From: Pelobates cultripes
Lineage: Eukaryota; Chordata; Amphibia; Anura; Pelobatidae
Direction of reading: 5' to 3'
Assembly: GCA_933207985.1 (NCBI GenBank)
Contig: OW240921.1
Location: forward strand, 117,031,929-117,095,928
Length of the DNA stretch: 64,000 nucleotides
Part shown: positions 24,266 through 34,545 of the stretch, in pieces
How positions within the stretch are numbered: the first letter of the stretch is position 1
Layout of the letters: every line of letters starts with the position of its first letter
The notes under the pieces: generated by a model
Seen by the model: the letters and a program-made list of their open reading frames with translations, nothing else
Databases searched by the model: none
Told to the model about the DNA's origin: nothing
Program-made: the position numbers and the translations under genes

Positions 24266-25853
24266 ATTATTAAGATGAGATTTTTAGGACTTTTAATTAG
24301 TGGAATTCTTGTCTTATACAATGTATGGTTATAGTTTGTATCTCTCTCTGGATATAAGGATGGTAGGGTTGTGTATATATATATATATATATCTTTTTAT
24401 TTGCCACTTTATATCAACCTGGATTTTGACATTTAAAGAAAAGATGAATAATTCCTATTGAATCCATGCCGAACGCCAGATGTAGTGTGTCACAAAGCCC
24501 CTCCCACTGACACACCCACAAACGCTGCTCCACGTGGCGTGGCCATGATCATCACACGTGTGTATTTGGGGAAATATGTTGGAGAAATGTAGATATTGAG
24601 TTTATAATAAGTGATAAATAATCAGCCCGATACCCCTGTAATGTAATATACAATCATTTCTATATATCTGACTAATTGTACAGAGATAGGTTTTTATAAC
24701 GGCCACTCTGTCCTTGGGTACCTCCCCCCGCAGTCTGTCACCTCTAAAACCTTATAAATCAAATGTATTTATTAAACAATATGGGCTCCCCCATCCAATG
24801 ATAACAAGATTCATCAATATTTAATATATGAATTTCTTCAATATAAAATAAACTGATAAAAGCTTGGATTTCAGTATAAAAACGTTCGAAAAACATGTCC
24901 CTAACATACTGAAATAATACAGTAGAATCTGAGAACTCCCATTTGCATCGTGTGTTAACTTAATTTAGAAAGCAGCGTGGTTATCCTGTCTTATAGACTG
25001 CGTGAAATAGAAGGAATGGAAGTCCTTTATTAACACTCCATGCTGTGAAACTGATCATTTTATCTCAGCGGAAAAAGTGGCATAGAATAGAAATCTGGGA
25101 CCCCTTCACTGAGGGCTAAACTCCTTGTTATATTGTTATATTGAATAATCTTACACAAACTGGTCACAGCAAAATCATCGCAAAACCAACGGCAACGTTC
25201 TACAAAAGAATTCCGCAAGATAAATCGTTTCATTTTACAGACATTCACCAAATACAAATCACAAAGAAAGACAACTACTTAAAACAAACTTTCTTTATAT
25301 TTGTACTAAAGAAACTGAATTTACGTTATTTTTAGTGAAAAAATGACCTAATACATTACGGTTATTTACTAAAAACTAGAGTTTATTTACTAAACTGGGA
25401 GAGAAACAACAAGTGAATTATAGATGGAAATAGACAAATCTGATTAGTTCGCCATCGGTTTATAGTTTCTGGTTATTTTGACCCAAATCGTTTTGATAAA
25501 CCGAAACCAGAATTTGCCAGATTCAGCCCAAAATAGCAAAGTTGGAATAAAAATAAATATAATTTATCAATTGAATTATTGTTTTCATTTTTCTTCACTT
25601 GATTATTTTCCTGACATTCAGCAAATCTCCAAATCTCCCCAATTCACAATTTAGTAAATAAAGTGCTGTGCGTGCTGATGGGACGTATTACGTAGTGTTT
25701 GATAAAGTGCCTGTGAGTCGCTCAGACTGTGGGGGTTTATTCACAAAACTGTAACGTGGAGAACTGACAAGTCAGCTGTAATGTTTGGCCCAACAACAGC
25801 TCATTTGGAAACAGTAAAACTCAGCTATTTGGTCTAATTGTTAAATTCCTACA
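24266..25853. other. no gene seen; intron
   Basis: Contains a (TA)n run at about 24374-24393 and, at 25.4-25.8 kb, decayed copies of the dispersed repeat with TTTAGTAAATAA-like ends. No exon is supported. Confidence 0.4.
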
Positions 25854-25933
25854 TTAACCCCTTAAGGACACATGACGGAAATATTCCGTCATGATTCCCT
25901 TTTATTCCAGAAGTTGTGTCCTTAAGGGGTTAA
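25854..25933. mobile_element. 80-bp TTAA-flanked MITE
   Basis: Perfect terminal inverted repeats TTAACCCCTTAAGGAC and GTCCTTAAGGGGTTAA bracket a short core with an inner GACGGAAATATTCCGTC palindrome. A TTAA duplication next to CCC...GGG ends fits the piggyBac superfamily. A second copy lies inverted at 31293-31372. Confidence 0.85.
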
Positions 25934-25959
25934 TTCTCCACATTTCCCAGTTTAGTGAA

Positions 25960-27035
25960 TAAGAAAATGGATGCTAAGATATATCCGGAATTATCGAGGA
26001 TATCTAGAAAGTAAATGCTAAGATATATCCGGAATTATCGAGGATATCTAGAAAGTAAATGCTAAGATATATCCGGAATTATCCAGGATACCTAGAAAGT
26101 GGATGCTAAGATATATCCGGAATTATCCAGGATATCTAGAAAGTAAATGCTAAGATATATCTGGAATTATCCAGGATACCTCGAAAGTAAATGCTAAGAT
26201 ATATCCGGAGTTATCCATGATACATAGAAAGTGAATGCTAAGATATATCCGGAATTATCCAGGATATCTAGAAAGTAAATGCTAAGATATATCCGAAATT
26301 ATCCAGGATATCTAGAAAGTAAATGCTAAGATATATCCGGAATTATCCAGGATACCTCGAAAGTAAATGCTAAGATATATCTGGAATTATCCAGGATACC
26401 TAGAAAGTGGATGCTAAGATATATCCAGAATTATCCATGATACATAGAAAGTAAATGCTAAGATATATCCGGAATTATCCAGGATACCTAGAAAGTGAAT
26501 GCTAAAATATATCCGGAATTATCCAGGATACCTAGAAAGTAAATGCTAAAATATATCCGGAATTATCCAGGATACCTAGAAAGTGGATGCTAAGATATAT
26601 CCGGAATTATCCAGGATATCTAGAAAGTAAATGCTAAGATATATCCGGAATTATCCAGGATACCTAGAAAGTAAATGCTAAGATATATCCGGAATTATCC
26701 AGGATACCTCGAAAGTAAATGCTAAAATATATCCGGAATTATCCAGGATACCTAGAAAGTAAATGCTAAGATATATCCGGAATTATCCAGGATACCTAGA
26801 AAGTGGATGCTAAGATATATCCGGAATTATCCAGGATACCTAGAAAGTAAATGGTGACATATATCCGGAATCTCCAGGATACTTAGAAAGTGTATGTTGA
26901 GATATATCCAGAATCTCCAGGATATTTAGAAAGTAAAGGCTAAGATATATCTGGAATCTCCAGGATATTTAGAAAGTAAAGGTAAGATATATCTGGAATT
27001 TTCCAGCCTACAATATATCCGGAATTCTCCAGGAT
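25960..27035. repeat. 44-bp minisatellite in ROBO3 intron 1
   Basis: About 23-24 units of 44 bp around GCTAAGATATATCCGGAATT and CCAGGATACCTAGAAAG. Units are most uniform in the middle and shorten or decay towards 27035. The array ends about 85 bp inside the intron from the ROBO3 exon 1 donor. Confidence 0.95.
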
Positions 27036-27120
27036 TCTGGATTTATGGCAAATATTGGAGATATCTCTCAGAGAACGGGTCATGCACACAGACTAAACAA
27101 AGAATAAATGAATTTCTTAC

Positions 27121-27283
27121 CATTGATGTTGGTCAGGTTGCTGAAATCAAGTAAACTTTCATTGAATCTGGAGAAAGATGAATTAAACTGCAGGAACAAG
27201 TCTGTGGAATTGGAATGCTCTCCGGGAATAGAATCTGCAAACAGATTCATCTGCAGCAAGGTTTTTAGCAAATAGCGGAGCAT
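27121..27283 (-). CDS. ROBO3: ROBO3 (roundabout guidance receptor 3), first coding exon
   Basis: The frame opens [18 protein letters not shown], which matches the N-terminus of mammalian ROBO3 as I recall it, in a good initiation context (GTCACCATGC). It encodes 54 residues plus one base, with four N-glycosylation sequons (NST, NSS, NES, NLT), then meets a strong donor, GTAAGAAATT, at 27120-27111. The split Gly codon fits an Asn-Gly junction leading to the first Ig domain. ROBO3 is a single-pass axon-guidance receptor with five Ig and three fibronectin III domains, needed for commissural axons to cross the midline. Later exons lie to the left of position 27121 and none is visible, so intron 1 exceeds 27 kb. 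MSANTD2 downstream on the opposite strand is its neighbour in mammals, which supports the call. Confidence 0.93.
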
Positions 27284-27300
27284 GGTGACCTCAGGATATG

Positions 27301-28405
27301 GGGGGCACAGTTACCCCCTTTTAACAAATCTGGGAGTAGGTCAGTGTTCTTATGGAAGACTTGGGGGACAAGAATCAATCACCCCTTTTCTGGAAGCTGT
27401 GGACCAGCAGTCACCTCCTATTCTAGACCTTGTGAATATTTAGATCCCTTTACTGGAAGCAGTGGGGGGCCAGATCACCCCTTTATCGGAAGTTGTGGGG
27501 GGCAAGATCACTCCTTGCTGTGGGGGTGGAGGGATAAGATCCCTTTACTGGAAGCTATGGAGGGGAGATTATCCCTTTTACTGGAAGCTATGGAGAGGAG
27601 ATCACCTCTTTACTGGAAGCTGTTGGGGCATGATCACCCTTTAATGGAAGCTATGAATTGCATAAAAACTTTTTTTTTTGGGGGGGGGGGGTTCTGGAGC
27701 CCCTTTTTCTGAAAGATGTAGGGGTCAGTTGTGAATAAGCAGAACACTATTCTACTAGAAGCTGTGGGAATGCAGATCACCCCAGTGTTTCTGGAATGTC
27801 TGAGCAGTTGGATCACCCCAGTGTTTCTGGAATGTCTGAGCAGGTAGATCACCCCAGTTTTTCTGAAAGGTCTGAGTAGGTAGATCACCCCAGTTTTCTG
27901 GAAGGTCTGAGCAGGTAGATCACCCCAGTTTTCTGGAAGGTCTGAGCAGGTAGATCACCCCTGTTTTTCTGGAAGCTGTGAGCAGGTAGATCACCCAGTG
28001 TTTCTGGGAGGTTTGAGCAGGTAGATCACCCAGTTTTCTGGAAGGTCTGAGCAGGTAGATCACCCAGTTTTCTGGAAGGTCTGAGCAGGTAGATCACCCC
28101 TGTTTTTCTGGAAGCTGTGAGCAGGTAGATCTCCCCAGTTTTTCTGGAAGCTGTGAGCAGGTAGATCACCCCAGATGTTTTGCTGTGATATTTGTTAATG
28201 AGATGGAAAGTGCACCCCACTTTTGGAAGCTTTATGTAGACAATAAACCCCGTTTAATATAAGCTTGCTGTAAATAAGATTCACATTTCATGGATATTGT
28301 GAATTTAGTAAATCCCCCATTTTCAGGAAGTCGCAAAGAGAAGAGAGCACCCCATATTCTGGAATTTTGTGGGTGACATTTAAACCCCTTTACTGGAATG
28401 TACGG
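27301..28405. repeat. 33-35-bp minisatellite upstream of the ROBO3 start codon
   Basis: Two subfamilies are visible. A diverged left part (to about 27715) has units GATCACCCCTTTACTGGAAG. A more uniform part (about 27765-28185) has GAGCAGGTAGATCACCCC plus TTTTCTGGAAG. Very decayed units continue to about 28405. The array begins within about 20 bp of the ROBO3 ATG, so it forms part of the leader or of a leader intron. Confidence 0.9.
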
Positions 28406-28720
28406 CTGGGCACCAGCACCCCCCTGGTCCTGGAACGTCTGGCGATGCTATGGCATCTGTCAGCAATGCTGGGCTGCAGAAATAACTTCAGATGGTCCAC
28501 GCTGCTCCGTGCGGAGACATCCCAGATCTGAGCAGTGCTCTTTACTGATGCTCTTTTCCCATTCAATCCCCCTCCCTCGCTCTCTCTCCCTCCCTTGCTC
28601 TCCTCCCCTCCCTCGCTCTCTCACTCTCTATGTCCTGACTCTCAGAGCTGCTGTCTCTTGGGAGGTCCAGAGAAAAGGCAGCAAGCAGGTGCGTGCACCA
28701 ATAAATGTTTAATTATTGGA
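28406..28720 (-). promoter_or_regulatory. ROBO3: candidate ROBO3 promoter / 5' UTR region
   Basis: After the minisatellite the sequence becomes more GC-rich and non-repetitive. On the minus strand it carries a GAGAGAGCGAGGGAGGG-type purine tract, common in neuronal 5' leaders, with several CpGs. This is where a ROBO3 transcription start could lie if the leader spans or splices over the array. No TATA box is obvious. Inference from position and composition only. Confidence 0.35.
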
Positions 28721-28729
28721 TTAATAACA

Positions 28730-29130
28730 CCCCCTAGAGGGGCAGCCACGGTGGCTCTCGTCCCACCTCTCCGCATAGCATCATTCTGCTTAATGCGAGC
28801 ACAGGGTAACTTTCCCCTAATTCATGTCTCTTGTAATTTGCATGCAGTGCCCTGGACCAGTGCAGAGGAGAATGGAGACTGGTTCTTGAAGTGCTGCGGT
28901 GGGTTCTCATTCTTTTCATTATCTGCCAACAACAAAGCCGTTTTGATGCGAATCCAGCCGGTGTGTCCCCGTGGTCAGATATTAGCATCTCTGGTTAACT
29001 AGACAGAGAAAACAAACCTTCCTTTTATCACATAATGGGAATAAGATGCTCAGAAACTTACAGCGCTCAGCTCATGAATATTCATCAGCAAAGTGCCTCT
29101 CCAAACACACGTTTGTCTTTGAATAAGATT
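28730..29130. promoter_or_regulatory. candidate upstream enhancer with octamer and SOX-like sites
   Basis: Unique-looking sequence containing an octamer ATTTGCAT (28836-28843), a SOX-like AACAAAG (28931-28937) and a palindromic ATGAATATTCAT (29074-29085) within 250 bp, upstream of ROBO3 exon 1. Motif clustering suggests, but does not prove, regulatory function. Confidence 0.3.
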
Positions 29131-31292
29131 CAGCATGTTTGGTGTGATTGGCTTTTCATTTATTGTTAAACCATTGCACACCATTCCTTCTAGATATATT
29201 CATAATGTTGTTTGATGAAAAAATAAAATAGACTAGATCAGCGGTCGCCACTTAGACTTGACGTAAAAATGCCTGTTATCGAAATAAATCTGAGCGATCT
29301 GAGCTGCTCTCTGCCACTCGAAGGGTTAAGCTATAATGCCCCACATGCGGTGATTGAACGCCAGACGGACTCTGGCAATTTGCAGCCAATAATTGAACTC
29401 AACGATTATGCTGCGGCTCTCCAAATCAGCCTGATTCTCAGTGAAATACGCTTGGCCGTCAGAATAATTTGTTTCCCGGATCTTTTCTGTGAGCGTGGAT
29501 AAATTGCAGGCAATGGAGTGGATTGAGATTTGGTTGTTGATGAAGGATAACCCACAAGGTGTGTAGCTGCATACAAAGCGGGGTTATTACAGTGCCGAGC
29601 GAGGGGAACTCAATCCGTCCTGATCCAGGAAGATCCACGCAAAGATGGTGGCACAAATGGGCTTTTCAAAATAAGAGACCCGGTTAACCATTTACTGCCA
29701 GTGGCAATGAAGCAGGGCAGTGGTTTGAAGTGCAGCAAAATGTGCTGATTTAGTAAACGTGGTATTAATGTGAGGGGATAATTCTTTAGAGAAGTAAAAT
29801 TTAGGTCCAAATAACTGACTTCAAAAAGCCTTCATCTCATTTTTTTCTTTCTAATTTGGCTTCTCTCTGTTTAGTGAATACATTTTAGGGGTTAATGAAG
29901 AGAGCAGGGTCCATTTTGAGTTTCTACTCAAGACTGATGCGGAACCCTATGGAAGTAGCCATCTTGGCAAGTGTTTGCTAAGTAATCTATTCAACAAGTA
30001 CCGGTTCTGCCATAGTCCCTCAACCAGTCGATGTGAATCCTGTTCTGTTGGTGACTAACTAGTAAATAAAGAGAAGATCGTGTTCCGGCAGCACGTGAAG
30101 CAGGGGGTAGGTGGTCAGAGCTTTTTTAACTCCTTGCTAGGCAGTTTATTTGTAGACAGGTTGCTAATGCAATGCTGTTCTGGCACGTTGTGGCATGCGA
30201 TGCAGATTCTGGATGTCCCATGATTCTTTGCACATGGCCCAGGACCAAGCACTCTGAGATCCACACAAATAGGACGTGCACACTGACTATCTCTGGACAG
30301 TGGTGGTGACAATGATCCCTTAAAATGACAGCAGAGGTAAGTGGGCTTAGTACTTACCTCTGTTGCCGACCTCATCCCAGAAAAAACTCCCACAGCAATT
30401 GACTGAAAAAATTCTAAACAGACAAAAAAAAGGAAAAAATCTTCAGGTTGGCTATTTTTGGCCTTATATGTGAAATTCTCTTTGAATTCCCGACAATTCT
30501 CATATTAGTGAATAGCTGTTAGACACTAGCAAATAATAGAAGTACATTTTCGTCAGAATAACCCAACATTCAGTGCCCCCCCACTTCCGCATGATGTCAG
30601 TACTGACCCACGTACCTTTATAGAACCACAGCATGACACCGACTACTCCACTTCCTCCACTTAAATTGTCTTAATTATTATTATTATTTTAAATGATTTC
30701 CACAGCTTTGAATGCATTCTTATTGAATGGTCAAAGCTTCACTTTGAAGAACTCTGACACCATCTAATCTTAATATGAGTGGCCATTTCTTCTAGGACCA
30801 GTGATGAGCTACGGGTATCGAGGTGATGCTTCTAAGCGACCGCTATTAAACTAATTTCAGTTATCCGAGAGGAAGCTTCCAGGTTACACTTGTTTCCAGA
30901 CATCAGAACAGATTAACCTGTATCAGACAAACAGTGATAATGGTAGAGAACAGACTAGATACAATATCCACAAATTGAAATGAAGTAAATGAGATTTAAA
31001 AGCGCGGTCCCCAGCTAATTCTCCAGGTGTGATGTCTGCAGGATTTGCCGGCTCTGAATGACGATCCGTTTAATCAGGTTCGATGGTAATATTTTGCTCT
31101 ATATCATTCGAGCAGGATGTTATTTGACACCAAAAACGAGCTTCGAACACCCTCCCCATTGTTTCGTGTCCATATTGGGGGCTAGTGAAGACAATGAGCT
31201 GTAATGATTCAATAAGTTTTAATGGGATACTGTAGGTATTATAACTATGTCTTTGAAGTGGTTATAGTAACTTGAGTCCCTTCCATTTAGCA
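29131..31292. other. no gene seen; intergenic sequence between ROBO3 and MSANTD2
   Basis: No supported exon on either strand. It includes TTTAGTGAATAC and ATTAGTGAATAG marks (about 29870 and 30505) of the dispersed repeat. The expected MSANTD2 first exon was looked for here and not found. Confidence 0.45.
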
Positions 31293-31372
31293 TTAACCCC
31301 TTAAGGACCAAACTTCTGGAATAAAAGGGAATCATGACATGTCACACATGTCATGTGTCCTTAAGGGGTTAA
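31293..31372. mobile_element. 80-bp TTAA-flanked MITE (second copy, inverted core)
   Basis: Same terminal repeats as the element at 25854-25933, TTAACCCCTTAAGGAC, with the core in the opposite orientation (CTTCTGGAATAAAAGGGAATCATGAC-like, partly altered). Its right TTAA is shared with the next element. Confidence 0.85.
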
Positions 31373-31675
31373 AGGGATCCTATAGTGCCAGGAAAACAAA
31401 CCCATTTTCCTGGCACTATAGGGTTAATAGGCCCCCCCCTCCCTCGGGGCCCCCTCCCGCGGTGCTGAAGGGGTTAAAACCCCTTCAGTCACTTACCTGA
31501 ATCAAGCGTCCATGTCCCTCAGTGCTGGGTCATGCTCTGCCCACGCTTCTCCCCCGCCGACGTCAGCCAGCTAGGGAGACCTAATGCACATTGCAGCACT
31601 AAGTGCAAAAGGGTCACAGCACCCAGACTACTTCAATTAGCTGAAGTGGTCTGGGTGCCTACAGTGTCCCTTTAA
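31369..31675. mobile_element. ~307-bp TTAA-flanked MITE
   Basis: Runs from TTAAAGGGATCCTATAG to CTACAGTGTCCCTTTAA, flanked by TTAA on both sides. The left end folds as CTATAGTGCCAGGAAAA / TTTTCCTGGCACTATAG. The interior is GC-rich, with GAAGGGGTTAAAACCCCTTC. Confidence 0.75.
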
Positions 31676-31682
31676 ACTGTTC

Positions 31683-32265
31683 TTAAAGGGACACTATAGT
31701 CACCAAAATAATGTTAGATTAATAAAGCCGTTTACGTTTATAGATCATGCCTCTGAAGTCTCACTGCTCAATTCTCTGCCATGTAGGAGTTAAATCCCGT
31801 TGTTTCTGTTTATGAGATGGAATGGTCTAGCCATACCTCCCCTAGCTGTGACTGACACTGCCTACATGAAAAAGCGGTTTCATTTTTAATCAGATGTTAA
31901 CTTGCTTTAGAAGTTTTTATCTCCTGCTCTGTAAAATGGACTTTAATCACAAACAGGAGGCCATAGAAGGCTATTAACAGAGCAGCTTGGAGTAATAAGC
32001 ATTATCCTGAGCAGCAATGAGCAACTTTGATTGGCTGAGAGTGTCTGCTGACTTCTTGCAGCCTATCACAGCCAGTGCCTATTGCTGGTATGAATTGGTA
32101 CAGCTAGAAGGAAGTGTGTAATTTCTTCTTTACCTAAACCTCCAACTGGGCGGAGCTATGGGAATCCTTGGGCCCTCATTCAGAGTTAAACTGCTTGAAT
32201 GGTTTAACACTGAATGTAGGGACAGCTTCATGTGACTCCAGGCACTATAACCACTTCAAGGAGAT
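31683..32265. mobile_element. TTAAAGGGACACTATAGTCACC-family element (approximate ends)
   Basis: Begins with TTAAAGGGACACTATAG 8 bp after the preceding MITE and ends near AGGCACTATAACCACTTCAA. The same right end occurs at about 33491-33521, so fragments of the family lie on both sides of the LINE. Confidence 0.6.
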
Positions 32266-32299
32266 GGATTTTTTTTTTTTATTAGTGATATTGCAGAAG

Positions 32300-32553
32300 G
32301 TCTTGTTAAGGTAAGGCAAACAAGGCATTTGCCTTGGGCGGCATTTTCCAGGGGGCGGCAAAAAAAGCAGCCCCCAAATGCCCAGGGCAAATGTCTTGTT
32401 AGTCTTGCGGCTACCTGACAAGCCAGGCGGGCAGTTGGTCGGACGGGCAGCGCTGGTGAGGGAGCTGAGCAGACAGCTCAGGGGAAAGTGCTCCCTCGCC
32501 AGCGTTGCCCGACCGACCAGCCTAGGGCAGCACAAAACCAGGATACACCACTG
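32300..32553. mobile_element. non-autonomous hAT-like fragment
   Basis: The right end reads as the complement of CAGTGGTGTATCCTGG, a hAT-type terminus. The body contains CCTTGGGCGGCATTTTCC and GGGGGCGGCAAAAAA. The left end is not clear. Confidence 0.45.
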
Positions 32554-32555
32554 GG

Positions 32556-33468
32556 TAAAGGTATGTCTTTTTGCTGATGATACGCAACAAGGTTGATGTT
32601 CCAGGAGGAATAAGCCAAATGGAAAATGATTTTAGGTAAACTAGAAAAATGGTCAGAGTTGTGGCAGCTGACATTTAATGTGGATAAGTGCAAGATAATG
32701 CATCTTGGACGTAAAAACCCAAGGGCCGAGTACAGAATATTTGATAGAGTCCTAACCTCAACATCTGAGGAAAGGGATTTAGGGGTGATTATTTCTGATG
32801 ATTTAAAGGTAGGCAGACAATGCAATAGAGCAGCAGGAAATGCTAGCAGAATGCTTGGTTGTGTAGGGAGAGGTATTAGCAGTAGAAAGAGGGAAGTGCT
32901 CATGCCATTGTACAGAACACTGGTGAGACCTCACTTGGAGTATTGTACATAGTACTGGAGACCGTATCTTCAGAAGGATATTGATACCTTAGAGAGGGTT
33001 CAGTGAAGGGCTACTAAACTGGTTCATGGATTGCGGGATAAAACTTACCAGGAAAGGTTAAAGGATCTTAACATGTATAGCTTGGAGGAAAGACGAGACA
33101 GGGGGGATATGATAGAAACATTTAAATTCATAAAGGGAATCAACACAGTAAAGGCGGAGACTATATTTAAAAGAAGAAAAACTACCACAACAAAAGGACA
33201 TAGTCTTAAGTTAGAGGGGCAAAGGTTTAAAAATAATATCAGGAAGTATTACTTTACTGAGAGGGTAGTGGATGCATGGAATAGCCTTCCAGCTGAAGGG
33301 GTAGAGGTTAACACAGTAAAAGAGTTTAAGCATGCGTGTGATAGGCATAAGGCTATCCTAACTATAAGATAAGGCTAGGGACTAATGAAAGTTTTTAGAA
33401 AATTGGGCAGACTAGATGGGCCGAATGGTTCTTATCTGCCGTCACATTTTATATTTCTATGTTTCTAA
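32556..33468 (+). mobile_element. CR1-like LINE, 5'-truncated 3' end
   Basis: The copy begins at the reverse-transcriptase catalytic motif (F-A-D-D-T at about 32567-32581) and runs through the RT thumb and C-terminal segment: D-K-C-K-I-M-H-L-G, E-R-D-L-G-V-I, P-L-Y-R-T-L-V-R-P-H-L-E-Y, W-N-S-L-P. There are stops and frame changes at about 32950 and 33005. The 3' end has the diagnostic TGGGCCGAATGGTTCTTATC and a short ATTTCTATGTTTCT tail, consistent with the ATTCTATG-type tail of CR1 elements. Typical 5'-truncated dead copy. Confidence 0.88.
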
Positions 33469-33560
33469 CACTAAATGGAGGGACAGTGCTAGGGGACTCC
33501 AGGCACTATAACCACTTCATAGGGTTGGAATGGTTTAACACTAAATGGAGGAGCAGCGCC
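33469..33560. mobile_element. MITE end fragment
   Basis: Contains CCAGGCACTATAACCACTTCA and two AACACTAAATGGAGG words, related to the right end of the element ending near 32265. Confidence 0.5.
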
Positions 33561-34434
33561 TATATCCTCCACATGTTACAACAAATCATCACCAAACTCT
33601 TTGATTACAAATACACAAAAATAAGTCCTGCTCTCAAACTCCCACTACACCTGGGCGGCAGCAATGACCATAATACACATCAGCCCCAATACATACAATC
33701 AAAATCGAAGAGTTACCTGCACACTAGCCCGAATCCCTATACCTATTTAAATACATTGAGGTTATTTAGTAACATCAAGGCAAACCCCTTAGGTGGGTCC
33801 TGCACTTCTTTGAGCTTCAGGCAAAGAAATCTCTAATGAGACAGACAGGGGTATTTTTATATAAACCCCTACATACTTATTAACCCTTAATAGGGAACAC
33901 ATGGGCAGTCGTACTGTAACAAGGCTCCTTGATTAGTTAGTTAAGGAATCCCACGTAGAGCAACAGTTCCAATCTTTAACTGACAGAACACAGAATGAAT
34001 TAGCGCACCCTAAAAACATGGAACCCTCTGTTTTCTAAAAAAAAAACTGTACCTATATAACAAATGTTTGGATTATTGTAGACAATCCTTGTGTTGTACG
34101 ATTAACGTAAAAAGTCAACTGTAATACAACGAGCATTTAGTTTAATCTACCAAATTGAAACAAGACAAATAGCTGATATCCTGATAAGGGGATCCCAGCA
34201 GGAATGTATCAATTATAAATGTGACTGGCGGACGGTCTCCATTTTAATGAGCAATTATGACAGTTTGCGTCTCGCTCATCCTGTAAATATTCATAGATAG
34301 CTTAATATACGATGACTGCGTCGTTATCACCCAGAGATTGCTTTATTAACGTATGCGCAGAATTCTCCATGATGGGAGTGCAGGATCCATATTGCCGGAC
34401 GAGTACTGAGAAATGTCAGCCAGCTCTTTGTGAC
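33561..34434. other. no gene seen; intergenic
   Basis: Unique-looking DNA. The stretch from 34180 to 34434 is non-repetitive and leads into the homeodomain-site-rich segment. Confidence 0.4.
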
Positions 34435-34545
34435 ATTTAATATGCAACAGATGTTAACTAATTATTTTATATGCTAATGTTAGATTAATTAATTATGGGA
34501 TATTGTTTTAGGAGTTATGCTAATGAGATGCAGCAGGTAAATTAT
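34435..34545. promoter_or_regulatory. candidate homeodomain/POU-bound enhancer
   Basis: Within about 110 bp there are two identical ATGCTAAT sites (34471-34478 and 34517-34524), an ATTAATTAATTAT run (34484-34496) and CTAATTATT at about 34458. These match POU-type and TAATTA homeodomain binding sites. The segment lies between ROBO3 and MSANTD2. LIM-homeodomain factors Lhx2/Lhx9 are reported to control mouse Robo3 in commissural neurons; the link to this segment is inference. Confidence 0.35.
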
